DNA from: Rudanella paleaurantiibacter | GTDB taxonomy: Bacteria; Bacteroidota; Bacteroidia; Cytophagales; Spirosomataceae | DNA: 64,000 nucleotides | Assembly (NCBI RefSeq): GCF_009184635.1 | Contig: NZ_WELI01000009.1 | Coordinates: forward strand, 124,001-188,000 | Reading direction: 5' to 3' | In this document: positions 27,162 through 34,881 of the stretch, piece by piece | How the letters are laid out: the number at the start of each line of letters is the position of its first letter | How positions within the stretch are numbered: the first letter of the stretch is position 1 | Translations under genes and position numbers: made by a program | Notes under the pieces: generated by a model | Told to the model about the DNA's origin: nothing | What the model saw: only the letters and a program-made list of their open reading frames with translations | Database searches by the model: none

Positions 27162-27878
27162 ATGAAAGTTGACGTTCTGTGCATTGCAGCCCATCCCGAC
27201 GATACTGAAATGAGTGCCGGGGGCACCATACTCTCCCTCATTGCCCAAGGTAAAACCGTAGCGGCTGTCGACCTCACCCGGGGCGAACTCGGCACCCGCG
27301 GCACCCCCGAAATACGTCTGGCGGAGGCCGACGCAGCCACCAAAATTCTGGGTCTGGTAGCCCGCGAGAACATGGGATTCCGGGATGGCTTCTTCCGCAA
27401 TGACGAAGAACACCAGATGGCCCTCATTCCAGCCATTCGGCATTACCGGCCCGAGATTGTCATTACCAACACTATCGACGACCGGCACCCGGACCACGGC
27501 CGGGCGGCCCAACTGGTTGTTGAAGCCTGCTTTTATGCCGGTTTGCGCATGATTCAAACCACTCGCGATGGTCAACCACAGGAGGCATGGCGACCCAAAT
27601 ACGTCTACCATTTTATTCAGGACCGGTCGCTCAAGCCCTCGTTTGTAGTTGATATCTCGGACCATTGGGAGGGCAAACTAGCGTCGATCAAAGCCTACCG
27701 GAGTCAGTTCTACGACCCCAACAGTCAGGAACCCGCGAGCTATATTTCGAGCGCCGATTTTATGGATTTTCTGCGGGCGCGGGCCGAAGAATACGGCCAT
27801 ATGATTGGCGCCAAATACGGCGAGGGCTTTATTAGTCAGCGCATGCTCGGTGTCACCGATCTGTTTGGCTTAGTGTAA
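27162..27878 (+). CDS. bshB1: Bacillithiol biosynthesis deacetylase BshB1
   Basis: 238 residues, LmbE/PIG-L fold. The zinc site AAHPDDTEMSAGG (H11, D13, D14) and DRHPDHGRAAQLV (H109, H112) are in place, and the C-terminal SISSADFMDFLRARAEEYGHMIGAKYGEGF-type block is characteristic of BshB1. It removes the acetyl group from GlcNAc-malate to give GlcN-malate in bacillithiol synthesis, the main low-molecular thiol of many Bacteroidota. The frame is open far upstream (to 26808), but this ATG lies just after a -7-like box (TACCTTCG) and starts at the conserved first strand. The EEP gene begins 7 nt downstream. Confidence 0.92.
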   Translation: MKVDVLCIAAHPDDTEMSAGGTILSLIAQGKTVAAVDLTRGELGTRGTPEIRLAEADAATKILGLVARENMGFRDGFFRNDEEHQMALIPAIRHYRPEIVITNTIDDRHPDHGRAAQLVVEACFYAGLRMIQTTRDGQPQEAWRPKYVYHFIQDRSLKPSFVVDISDHWEGKLASIKAYRSQFYDPNSQEPASYISSADFMDFLRARAEEYGHMIGAKYGEGFISQRMLGVTDLFGLV

Positions 27879-27885
27879 ACGGTCG

Positions 27886-28839
27886 ATGTTGCGTTTGCTT
27901 CGTACCCGACTTCTGCCCCTTTTCACCCTTTTTCTGGTGCTGGCGCCGGTGCTGGGCCGTGTATTTGGGAGTTCGTTCTTTCTGTTCGAACTATTCAGCC
28001 ACTTTTCGGTCCAATACGCCGGGCTGGCAGGGCTCTTGCTGGCCTTCTGGATCGGCCGGGGCCGCCCACACATGGCTTTCTGGGCCGGGGTGGCTCTCCT
28101 GCTCAACGCCTATTGGAGCGCCACCCTGTTCAGGCTCAACGCGCCCCGCACCGGGCAAACTGATCTGCGGGTTTTCCACGCCAACGTCCTCTACACCCGT
28201 AGCGATTACCAACCTATTATTGACACCATTCGGCGATTACGACCCGATTTTTTTGTTCTGCACGAGATGACACCTGCCGGCGTGCGGGCCGTAGCCGAAC
28301 TCCGGCGCGACTACCCGTATCAGGACAGCGTGTGGGCCAAAGGGCCGTGTTATATTCTCGTCGGGAGCCGTACCCCCTTTCAGACCGATTCATCAGCCCG
28401 CCGACAGCACCGGGTTATTGCCCTCACGAGTACCGTGCGCGGGCGGGTAGTCTCGCTCAGTACAGTGCACCCGCGTACCCCGCTCCTGCCCGGCTGGTTT
28501 GCTCACCGCAATAGTCAACTACAATTCGTAGCCGATCAGCTCGCTAACGCAACAAACCCGTCCCTCCTGATCGGCGACTTCAATATCAGCCCATTATCAC
28601 CTATATATGCCCGCTTTTTCGCCGACCGAGCCGGTGTTTTGGGCCCTTTGAAAGCCTGCCGGGATGGCTACGGCTGGACACCCACCTGGCCGCGGTACCT
28701 TCCGCTGATGTTCATCCCGATTGACCATGCGTTTGTCAACGGTGGTTTCCGAACCAATCACTTCCGCACGTTGACCCTACCCGGCTCCGACCATCGGGCC
28801 ATTTGCATAGATTTAAGTCTATCGAAAAAACAGAATTAA
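27886..28839 (+). CDS. Membrane-bound endonuclease/exonuclease/phosphatase-family protein
   Basis: 317 residues. Three membrane helices fill the first 80 residues (for example LFTLFLVLAPVLGRVF). The EEP domain follows, with FHANVLY, the metal-binding Glu in VLHEMTP (about 124), GDFNISP (about 228-234) and the final SDHRAICIDL (about 304). The family cleaves phosphodiesters in nucleic acids or phospholipids; the membrane anchor places the domain probably outside the cytoplasm. It is co-transcribed with bshB1 (7 nt gap). Substrate unknown. Confidence 0.85.
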   Translation: MLRLLRTRLLPLFTLFLVLAPVLGRVFGSSFFLFELFSHFSVQYAGLAGLLLAFWIGRGRPHMAFWAGVALLLNAYWSATLFRLNAPRTGQTDLRVFHANVLYTRSDYQPIIDTIRRLRPDFFVLHEMTPAGVRAVAELRRDYPYQDSVWAKGPCYILVGSRTPFQTDSSARRQHRVIALTSTVRGRVVSLSTVHPRTPLLPGWFAHRNSQLQFVADQLANATNPSLLIGDFNISPLSPIYARFFADRAGVLGPLKACRDGYGWTPTWPRYLPLMFIPIDHAFVNGGFRTNHFRTLTLPGSDHRAICIDLSLSKKQN

Positions 28840-28887
28840 TACAGTGCGGGTTGAGTGATTAGGTTTTCACCCTAAAATCTCAACGTC

Positions 28888-29085
28888 ATGGCAAAGAGCA
28901 CATTGGACAAGGTCGAAGAAGAATACAAAGAGCAGAAAGCCGGGGGTACCGGCAACAGCACGCAACATGGTAGCACCGGCACCGGCCGGCAATCAACAGC
29001 GCAGAAGAGTTCGAAGCACTCCAAGAGCAGCAACAGCAGCGCGGGCAAAGCTACCGGCGGCAGCAAAGGTGGACACAGCAGTTAA
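28888..29085 (+). CDS. Small Ser/Lys/Gly-rich protein
   Basis: 65 residues, MAKSTLDKVEEEYKEQKAGG and on, followed by a Ser/Thr/Gly/Lys/His tail (SSKHSKSSNSSAGKATGG). It has no hydrophobic core and is probably disordered. It sits 48 nt after the EEP gene and 24 nt before another tiny hydrophilic protein. I do not recognise either. The ATG, the codon use and the pairing with the next gene make them likely real; a role in stress or nucleic-acid binding is pure inference. Confidence 0.5.
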   Translation: MAKSTLDKVEEEYKEQKAGGTGNSTQHGSTGTGRQSTAQKSSKHSKSSNSSAGKATGGSKGGHSS

Positions 29086-29109
29086 TCGTTCCTCTAAACC
29101 GCTACAGAC

Positions 29110-29292
29110 ATGCAGTTTTCACCCAGGTATCTAAGCCCGCAAACGGGCGGTGGCAACAGCCACATCAACCAGAAAGAGAAAGGACAAGCGGGAAAAGACG
29201 GCGCTAAACCCCGCTCAACGAAGAAAACAACGGAGAAAATTGAGCCGCAGGACCGCACCGACAATAAGAAAAACGCCAACAGTGTCGATTAG
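29110..29292 (+). CDS. Small Lys/Asn/Gln-rich protein
   Basis: 60 residues, MQFSPRYLSPQTGGGNSHINQ and on, then a run of Lys, Thr and Glu (STKKTTEKIEPQDRTDNKK). It is hydrophilic, probably disordered and not known to me. It follows the preceding tiny gene by 24 nt and ends 18 nt before a bidirectional terminator. Confidence 0.45.
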   Translation: MQFSPRYLSPQTGGGNSHINQKEKGQAGKDGAKPRSTKKTTEKIEPQDRTDNKKNANSVD

Positions 29293-29305
29293 GCTTTGGC
29301 CGTGG

Positions 29306-29353
29306 AAAAAGGGGCTAACAAACCGGAATACATACCCGTTTGTTAGCCCCTTT
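29306..29353. terminator. Bidirectional terminator
   Basis: GGGGCTAACAAAC (29311-29323) pairs with GTTTGTTAGCCCC (29338-29350), 13 bp. A-run on the left, T-run on the right: it ends both the small-protein gene (plus) and the radical SAM gene (minus, stop at 29360). Confidence 0.85.
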
Positions 29354-29359
29354 CCGATT

Positions 29360-30397
29360 CTAAAATATATACCGAATACCGCACCACGGAATTTCTTCGT
29401 GCATGAGTCGCTCAAACACGGCCACCATTTTGGCTTTCAGCTGATGTGCGTACCGAATGTTCCAGCCCCCGTACTGACTCACTTTGCTCTCCTGCAACTC
29501 GGGTACCCAAAGTAACTCTTCGGCTTTTGGGTTAATGGCCAGATTGGCCTGATGCTGCCACTGGTTATGGGTGAGAAAAATGACCTCAGCTTGCATCTGT
29601 TCTTTCACCTCGGGGCGCACGGCCGCATCGAGCTGCCGGAACAACTCGCGGTAGTCGTCGCGCCAGGTTTTGCCCCCGTACACAATGACCGGCGAAAAAT
29701 TGACGTGTACCTCGTAGCCGGCCTCGTAAAAATCGTTGATAGCCGCTATACGCTTTTCGATGCTATCGGTGCGTACGTCAACCAGCTTACTTACGTGCGC
29801 CGGCATCAGGCTAAACCGAATCCGAACCTTACGCCTGGGGTCGAAATGGAGCATATCCGGGTTGACAAACTTGGTGGCAAAGGTTGCTTTGGCGCGGGGA
29901 TGATCGCGGTAAAAAGCGAGCGCCTGCTGCACGCCATCCGACAGGCTGTAGTCCACCGAAATATCGGAGTTACAACCAATATCGTACGTCCAGTAGGTTG
30001 GGTCGGTCTGGTTGGCAGGTTTAGGCCAGGGTAAAGCCTGTACATGCGCATCCACCGAAGTCAGGATTTCTTCCACGTTGGTGAACAACGTGATAGGGTT
30101 TACCTTCTTGTGCCTGTCGACATAGCAGTACGTACATCCCCCAAAGCACCCATTGGCAAGGCTCGGCGCAATGTAATCTGAACTGCGACCGCTCCACTTA
30201 ATCTCCTGATTCTTCAGCTTACCCAGCACCAGCACATCAGACTTAACCTTAAAATGGCTCATTCCTAACTCGGGCAGTCGGTTATGCTGGGCCACCTGCA
30301 TGAGCTCGGCCTGCGGGAATTGTTGAATAACAGCTTCTCCCCGCTCGTTGAGCGAATCGGCCGTATAAAGCACCAGAGAAGGATTAAAATAAGGCAT
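29360..30397 (-). CDS. Radical SAM protein, spore-photoproduct-lyase-like
   Basis: 345 residues from the ATG at 30397 (MPYFNPSLVLYTADSL). The radical SAM cluster is C84-x3-C88-x2-C91 (NGCFGGCTYCYVDRH). Further typical segments are TYDIGCNSDISVDYSL, ATFATKFVNPDML, RIRFSLMP and YEVHVNFSPVIVYGG. The protein resembles the SPL family, which repairs spore photoproduct in Firmicutes; members in non-sporulating Bacteroidota have unknown targets, with DNA photodamage one possibility. The C-terminal CGIRYIF end is also typical as far as I recall. It stands alone between terminators. Confidence 0.85.
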   Translation of the reverse strand: MPYFNPSLVLYTADSLNERGEAVIQQFPQAELMQVAQHNRLPELGMSHFKVKSDVLVLGKLKNQEIKWSGRSSDYIAPSLANGCFGGCTYCYVDRHKKVNPITLFTNVEEILTSVDAHVQALPWPKPANQTDPTYWTYDIGCNSDISVDYSLSDGVQQALAFYRDHPRAKATFATKFVNPDMLHFDPRRKVRIRFSLMPAHVSKLVDVRTDSIEKRIAAINDFYEAGYEVHVNFSPVIVYGGKTWRDDYRELFRQLDAAVRPEVKEQMQAEVIFLTHNQWQHQANLAINPKAEELLWVPELQESKVSQYGGWNIRYAHQLKAKMVAVFERLMHEEIPWCGIRYIF

Positions 30398-30560
30398 GAA
30401 TGTTCGTTGAGTCGTGTACAAACAAAACACTCAAACGGCAGTCATAGTTCGCTTAAAAATACACCTATCCAATTGACGACCAGACAATTAATAAACTAAT
30501 TCATTGATCCTTACATACTTTATTTTAAGAGTCGATGGTTGACACAACCGGCAGCGGCTG

Positions 30561-30776
30561 ACCACCCCCTTGCCCCCTCCTTGAACTAAGGAGGGGGATC
30601 GTCAACGTCAACTTTCTGAGTGGATTCTTTGGAATTCTCCATCTCCTCAATGCCCCCACTCCTGCCCCCAAAAAAGCCTTTTCTGAGCCACTAAAATTTT
30701 CAGTCCCCCCATTACTTAAATCAAGACGGACCACCCCTGCCCCCCTCCTTGAACTAAGGAGGGGGCAGGGGGGTGG
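30561..30776. repeat. MITE-like element with 22-bp terminal inverted repeats (copy 1)
   Basis: The left end (from 30561, ACCACCCCCTTGCCCCCTCC) and the right end (to 30776) are inverse copies with one mismatch in 22. Each end holds an inner hairpin CCTCCTTGAACTAAGGAGG. The same end sequence is found in the element at 42405-42502. No coding capacity. Confidence 0.8.
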
Positions 30777-30803
30777 TAGCGCTACGAGCCAACTGCACTC
30801 TAC

Positions 30804-30844
30804 GAAAAAGCGATGACATCGTTCCCAAAGGAGATGTCATCGCT
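30804..30844 (-). terminator. Terminator of the TIM-barrel gene
   Basis: AGCGATGACATC (30809-30820) pairs with GATGTCATCGCT (30833-30844), 12 bp. Minus-strand RNA continues with a U-run (30804-30808). It lies 40 nt after the stop at 30885. Confidence 0.85.
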
Positions 30845-30884
30845 CATGTCTAACCCAGCAGCGCGTTTATCTGAAAGCACCCGC

Positions 30885-31760
30885 CTACTTCCGCAGGTTT
30901 TTAAGATAAGCAATGCTTTTGGGCACCTGCACATCTTCGTGGTTGCTCTCGTCTTCGATGTAGTAATGCTTGATACCTACCTTTTTGGCCGTTTCGAGCA
31001 CGGCGGGCATATCAATCTGTCCATCACCCAGCACCACATCGTTTTCGGGTGGGGTTCCCCCGCTCAGATCGCCCTTAATGCCTTTTTTGAGGTCTTTCAG
31101 GTGCATCAGTTTCCAGCGGCTACCGTACTTTTTGAGCAGAGCCACGGGGTCGGCCCCGCCATGCTGCGCCCACAGAATATCCATCTCAAACGAGACATAT
31201 TTAGGGTCGGTGTTCTTCACCATGTAGTCGAACAACGTACCGTCTTCGTAAGGCTGAAATTCATAGCCGTGATTGTGGTAGCAGAAGGTAATACCATTGT
31301 CTTTAAGCACTTTGCCCACCCGGTTGAAATCGGCAACGGCCTGTTTGGCATTTTCGAGGGAGAAATTACTCTTCTGATGGGGTATCCAGGCCACCATCAC
31401 AAATTTGGCACCCAACGCCTTCGCCTGACGGGCCACGGCTTCCGGGTCTTTTACAATTTGTTCGTAACCCGCCCCGGTCGATGTTACTTTGATACCCCGC
31501 TCGTTGAGCAACTTCAGAAACTCCTCGGTGCTCATACCTTTCGGAACGCCCCCTTCGATCTCGGTAATACCGAGCGACTTAATCAAATCAAGGGTGCCCA
31601 CCACATCTTTGGGCATCATGTTGCGATAGGTGTAGGTTTGAACACCCAACGGGAAGGTGTACACCGGCTTGCCCGACTGAGCCGATACGAGGCTGGGGGC
31701 CGACAGACTGAGCGACAAAAGAGCGGCCGCAAACAGTCGGCGCGTGATTGAGAAATGCAT
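30885..31760 (-). CDS. Secreted sugar phosphate isomerase/epimerase-like TIM-barrel protein
   Basis: 291 residues with a signal peptide (about 1-27, ending SLVSAQS). TIM-barrel AP-endonuclease-2 fold: GVQTYTYRNMMPKD, EIEGGVPKGM, FCYHNHGYEF, FEMDILWAQHGGADP, LMHLKDLKKGI, DGQIDM and HYYIEDES. Metal ligands Glu, Asp and His are in normal places. Last gene of an operon with a GMC oxidoreductase and a gluconate-dehydrogenase-type subunit 3. In recently described Bacteroidota pathways, such proteins cleave or epimerise 3-keto-glycosides made by the partner dehydrogenase. That role is inferred from context. Confidence 0.85.
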   Translation of the reverse strand: MHFSITRRLFAAALLSLSLSAPSLVSAQSGKPVYTFPLGVQTYTYRNMMPKDVVGTLDLIKSLGITEIEGGVPKGMSTEEFLKLLNERGIKVTSTGAGYEQIVKDPEAVARQAKALGAKFVMVAWIPHQKSNFSLENAKQAVADFNRVGKVLKDNGITFCYHNHGYEFQPYEDGTLFDYMVKNTDPKYVSFEMDILWAQHGGADPVALLKKYGSRWKLMHLKDLKKGIKGDLSGGTPPENDVVLGDGQIDMPAVLETAKKVGIKHYYIEDESNHEDVQVPKSIAYLKNLRK

Positions 31761-31769
31761 ACGTGTCAG

Positions 31770-33491
31770 TTAAAGGTTTTTCTTTTTCATTTGGGCGACC
31801 GCAAAGTTAGCCGCCCGTGCCGTGAGGGCCATATACGTCAGCGACGGGTTTTGGGTCGAAGTAGATGTCATACAGGCCCCATCGGTCACAAACACATTTT
31901 TGCAATGGTGTAAGGCATTCCATTGGTTGAGCAACGACGTTTTGGCGTCTTTGCCCATGCGTACACCACCCATCTCGTGAATGTCGGAGCCAGGGTTTGA
32001 ATGGGTATCCACGGCTTTCACATTGGTAAAGCCGGCAAGCGTAAACATCTCCGTCATTTGTTCCATAAAATCATTCACCATTCGGTCGTCATTCTCCGAC
32101 CAGCCCGCCGAGGTTACCAGCAAGGGAATACCGTACTTATCGTTTCGGTTAGGGTCGAGCCGCACGTGATTTTTTTCGAGCGGAATGGTCTCGCCCTGCA
32201 TCCAGCCGCTAATGTGCCACGGCCCCAGTTTGGGGTGCAGCAGATTTTCTTTGAGCGCCAGCCCCACACCATCGCGGTTGGTTTGTAGCCCCCGTCCGCC
32301 CCCCACACCCGTAGCGTAGCCCCGCAAAAACTGGGACGCCAGCCCGGTCGTCTCTTGCCGGTGCAGGTTCCGAAAACGCGGAATGTAGCCGTTACTCGGA
32401 TTACGGCCATCCGTTGTCTGGTCCGGGAAACCGTCGTACTCGGCCGAAATTTTGCCTCGATAGTTGTGCCAGGCAATGTATTTACCCAACAGTCCGCTAT
32501 CGTTACCGAGTCCATTTGGAAACCGGTTTGAAGTGGAGTTGAGCAGAATCAGATTACTGTTCAGGGCCGAGCCATTCACGAAAATGATGCGGGCGTAAAA
32601 CTCCATCATCTGCAAGCTGTTGGCATCTACTACCCGCACCCCGGTAGCGCGGCCTTTCTGGTCGTCGTAAATAATTGAATGTACCACCGAATGCGGGCGC
32701 AAGGTCATGTTGCCGGTGCGCTCGGCCCAGGGCAAGGTGCTGGCATTACTACTGAAATACCCACCAAACGGGCACCCGCGTACGCACAACGCCCGGTGCT
32801 GGCACTGCGCCCGTCCCTGCGCCGTATGCACCGGCTTCGGCTGGGTAATGTGCGCGCAACGCCCCTGAATCAATTGCCGGTCGGTGTAGTGTTTGGCAAT
32901 GGTTTGTTGCAGATGCGACTCTACGCAATTGAGCTGGATGGGCGGCAGAAACTCGCCATCGGGCAGATGCGGCAGGCCGTCTTTGTTTCCCGAGATACCC
33001 GCAAATTTCTCCACATGGCTGTACCAGGGGGCCAAATCACGGTACCGAATGGGCCAATCGACCGCAAAACCATCGCGGGCGGGGCCTTCAAAATCAAATT
33101 CGCTCCACCGCTGGGTTTGCCGCGCCCACAGCAACGACTTACCACCTACGTGGTAGCCCCGAGTCCAGGTGAAGGGTTGCTCCTGCACAAACGGCTGCTC
33201 GTCGGGTTTTATGGCCCAATGCAGGGTTTCTTCGCGCATGAATGAGCGGATGTCTCCGTACTGCTCCCGTACGGCCAACGGCACCTGCCCCCGGTGCGGA
33301 AACTCCCACGGGTTCAGGTTGGCGGTGGGGTAATCGGTCACATGCTTCACATCGCGGCCGCGCTCCAGCACCAGCGTCTTGAGCCCTTTCTCGCACAACT
33401 CTTTAGCGGCCCAACCCCCACTAATCCCTGAGCCAATTACAATGGCGTCGTAGGTCATTTGTTTGGCTGCATCAATCAGAAAATTTGCCAT
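31770..33491 (-). CDS. GMC-family FAD-dependent oxidoreductase
   Basis: 573 residues. FAD-binding Rossmann motif GSGISGGWAAKELCEKG (about 20-36) with acidic end LVLERG. Middle: HVGGKSLLWARQTQRWSEFDF, CRGCPFGGYFSSN. The C-terminal catalytic region DIHEMGGVRMG and TDGACMTSTSTQNPSLTYMALTAR gives the His/Asn pair of the GMC family. No signal peptide of its own; the adjacent subunit-3 protein has one, which is how these two-subunit dehydrogenases are usually exported (Tat, in complex). Probably oxidises a sugar or glycoside at C3. Ends 9 nt before the TIM-barrel gene. Confidence 0.9.
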   Translation of the reverse strand: MANFLIDAAKQMTYDAIVIGSGISGGWAAKELCEKGLKTLVLERGRDVKHVTDYPTANLNPWEFPHRGQVPLAVREQYGDIRSFMREETLHWAIKPDEQPFVQEQPFTWTRGYHVGGKSLLWARQTQRWSEFDFEGPARDGFAVDWPIRYRDLAPWYSHVEKFAGISGNKDGLPHLPDGEFLPPIQLNCVESHLQQTIAKHYTDRQLIQGRCAHITQPKPVHTAQGRAQCQHRALCVRGCPFGGYFSSNASTLPWAERTGNMTLRPHSVVHSIIYDDQKGRATGVRVVDANSLQMMEFYARIIFVNGSALNSNLILLNSTSNRFPNGLGNDSGLLGKYIAWHNYRGKISAEYDGFPDQTTDGRNPSNGYIPRFRNLHRQETTGLASQFLRGYATGVGGGRGLQTNRDGVGLALKENLLHPKLGPWHISGWMQGETIPLEKNHVRLDPNRNDKYGIPLLVTSAGWSENDDRMVNDFMEQMTEMFTLAGFTNVKAVDTHSNPGSDIHEMGGVRMGKDAKTSLLNQWNALHHCKNVFVTDGACMTSTSTQNPSLTYMALTARAANFAVAQMKKKNL

Positions 33492-33503
33492 AGCGCGAAC
33501 AGG

Positions 33504-34028
33504 TCAGCGGGTTGCTACGGGTACACAACCGTAATAATGCCCCGGAATCATGGTGTATTTGTAGTAGCCGGTCATCACATATTCCGAGGTTGTGTACCCC
33601 TGAATAGTGAGCTGTTTGAGCAGAGAATAAAACGCTTTGCGGGTAGTGTCGGTGGTGGCTTCGAAAGCCAGCAGAACATCGGTTCGTTCAGCCGGAGAGC
33701 AAGCTGCGAATGACTTGCCGAAACGTGCGTGGGCCAGTTCGTCGAAGCCCGCCAGACCCGCTACAAACTGCTGCTGTACCGGGGGCTCATAGCAATCAGC
33801 CACCATAGTCTGCACAAAGGCAGGCACCTCAAGGGCCCGCGCGCCGGGTGTGTCGGAAGCCGGAATGAGCGCATCGATCACCTCGGTCAGCAGCGCCTGC
33901 TGCTCCAGGCTCAGCAGAGCTGGCCCAGCCGGTAACGACGCCTTCGTCCAGGCGTTTGCCCAATTGGGCAACAGCAGCAACCCACCAGCAGCCAGGGTCA
34001 TGTTTTTGAGGGCAGTTCGTCGGTGCAT
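33504..34028 (-). CDS. Gluconate 2-dehydrogenase subunit 3-like protein
   Basis: 174 residues with a twin-Arg-like start (MHRRTALKNMTLAAGGLLLLPNWANA), so probably exported by Tat with the bound GMC subunit. The mature part shows LSLEQQALLTEVIDALIPASDTPGARALEVPAFVQTMV and a C-terminal GYTTSEYVMTGYYKYTMIPGHYYGCVP, both standard for the subunit-3 family. It starts the three-gene operon, 12 nt before the GMC gene. No cytochrome c gene is in the cluster, so the electron acceptor is unknown. Confidence 0.85.
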   Translation of the reverse strand: MHRRTALKNMTLAAGGLLLLPNWANAWTKASLPAGPALLSLEQQALLTEVIDALIPASDTPGARALEVPAFVQTMVADCYEPPVQQQFVAGLAGFDELAHARFGKSFAACSPAERTDVLLAFEATTDTTRKAFYSLLKQLTIQGYTTSEYVMTGYYKYTMIPGHYYGCVPVATR

Positions 34029-34327
34029 CGTTTTGGGCTGAGTGTTCTAGATGTTTTCGGATTGGCGAAACGTCCATTCGGCCAACTACCCCGAAAAGAA
34101 GCAAGCGTGAGCCAACTACTTTGACCAATCAGAACGCAACCGAACCAAACCGGATACGCAAACCAGACACGGGCTCCTGGTTAGCTACTTGTGCACCAAC
34201 TTACACGAAAGTCGGTGACATTCTGATGGGTATAGAATCATTAGACCCGCCGACTCCGTATCTTTATGCTGTGAAAAGCCCTCTTTGCCGTTGGCTTTCC
34301 ACTTCGAGTAGCTAACCTATCTTGCAC
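34029..34327. other. Divergent intergenic region
   Basis: About 300 nt between the GMC operon and iorA. No gene is seen and no full -33/-7 pair; weak boxes (TACTTTG near 34118, TATCTTG near 34318) are the best available. Confidence 0.35.
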
Positions 34328-34780
34328 ATGGCAAAATACACTCTTCTTATCAACGGACAACGTTTCCAGACCGAGGCCGACCCCGACACCCCACTACTCT
34401 GGGTGCTGCGCGATAACCTCGGCCTCACCGGCACCAAGTTTGGCTGCGGCATTGCACAGTGTGGGGCCTGCACCGTGCACTTCAACGGCGAGCCAACCCG
34501 TGCCTGCGTACTACCGGTTTCGGCCGTTGGTAACAACAAAATTACCACCATTGAGGGGCTCTCGGCCACGGGCGACCACCCGGTACAAAAAGCCTGGGCC
34601 GCTGTCGACGTACCGCAGTGCGGCTACTGTCAGGCTGGGCAAATCATGACGGCGGCCGCTTTCCTGAAGCGGAACCCCAAGCCGACTACCGAGCAAATTG
34701 AAGAGGCCATGTCGGGCAACCTTTGCCGGTGTGGTACGTATCACCGAATCCGGGAAGCCATTCAGCTCGCTGCTAAATAA
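34328..34780 (+). CDS. iorA: Isoquinoline 1-oxidoreductase-type small subunit ([2Fe-2S])
   Basis: 150 residues from the ATG at 34328. Plant-type ferredoxin cluster C40, C45, C48 and C60 ([16 protein letters not shown]) and second cluster C98, C101, C133, C135 ([19 protein letters not shown]). This is the electron-transfer subunit of xanthine-oxidase-family hydroxylases. The partner molybdenum subunit follows at 102 nt. A hairpin-forming spacer (34785-34815) separates them. The true substrate in Bacteroidota is not known; the ior name reflects the closest family. Confidence 0.9.
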   Translation: MAKYTLLINGQRFQTEADPDTPLLWVLRDNLGLTGTKFGCGIAQCGACTVHFNGEPTRACVLPVSAVGNNKITTIEGLSATGDHPVQKAWAAVDVPQCGYCQAGQIMTAAAFLKRNPKPTTEQIEEAMSGNLCRCGTYHRIREAIQLAAK

Positions 34781-34881
34781 AGTTTACTGTCTACGGTTTA
34801 CCGTTTATAGTTGGTTGTTGCCTCGGAAAAGTCTTCGTGCCACTGCCAGCTAAAAACACTAAACCAAAACGCCAAAAAGGC

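Larger units (their letters stand above)
30398..30884. other. Intergenic region with repeat element
   Basis: No gene is seen. It contains a MITE-like GC-rich element (30561-30776) and the terminator of the isomerase gene. Confidence 0.5.

Noticed and set aside
30813-31751. Open frame of 312 codons on the plus strand
   Set aside because: Antisense to the TIM-barrel gene, which has a signal peptide and family motifs.
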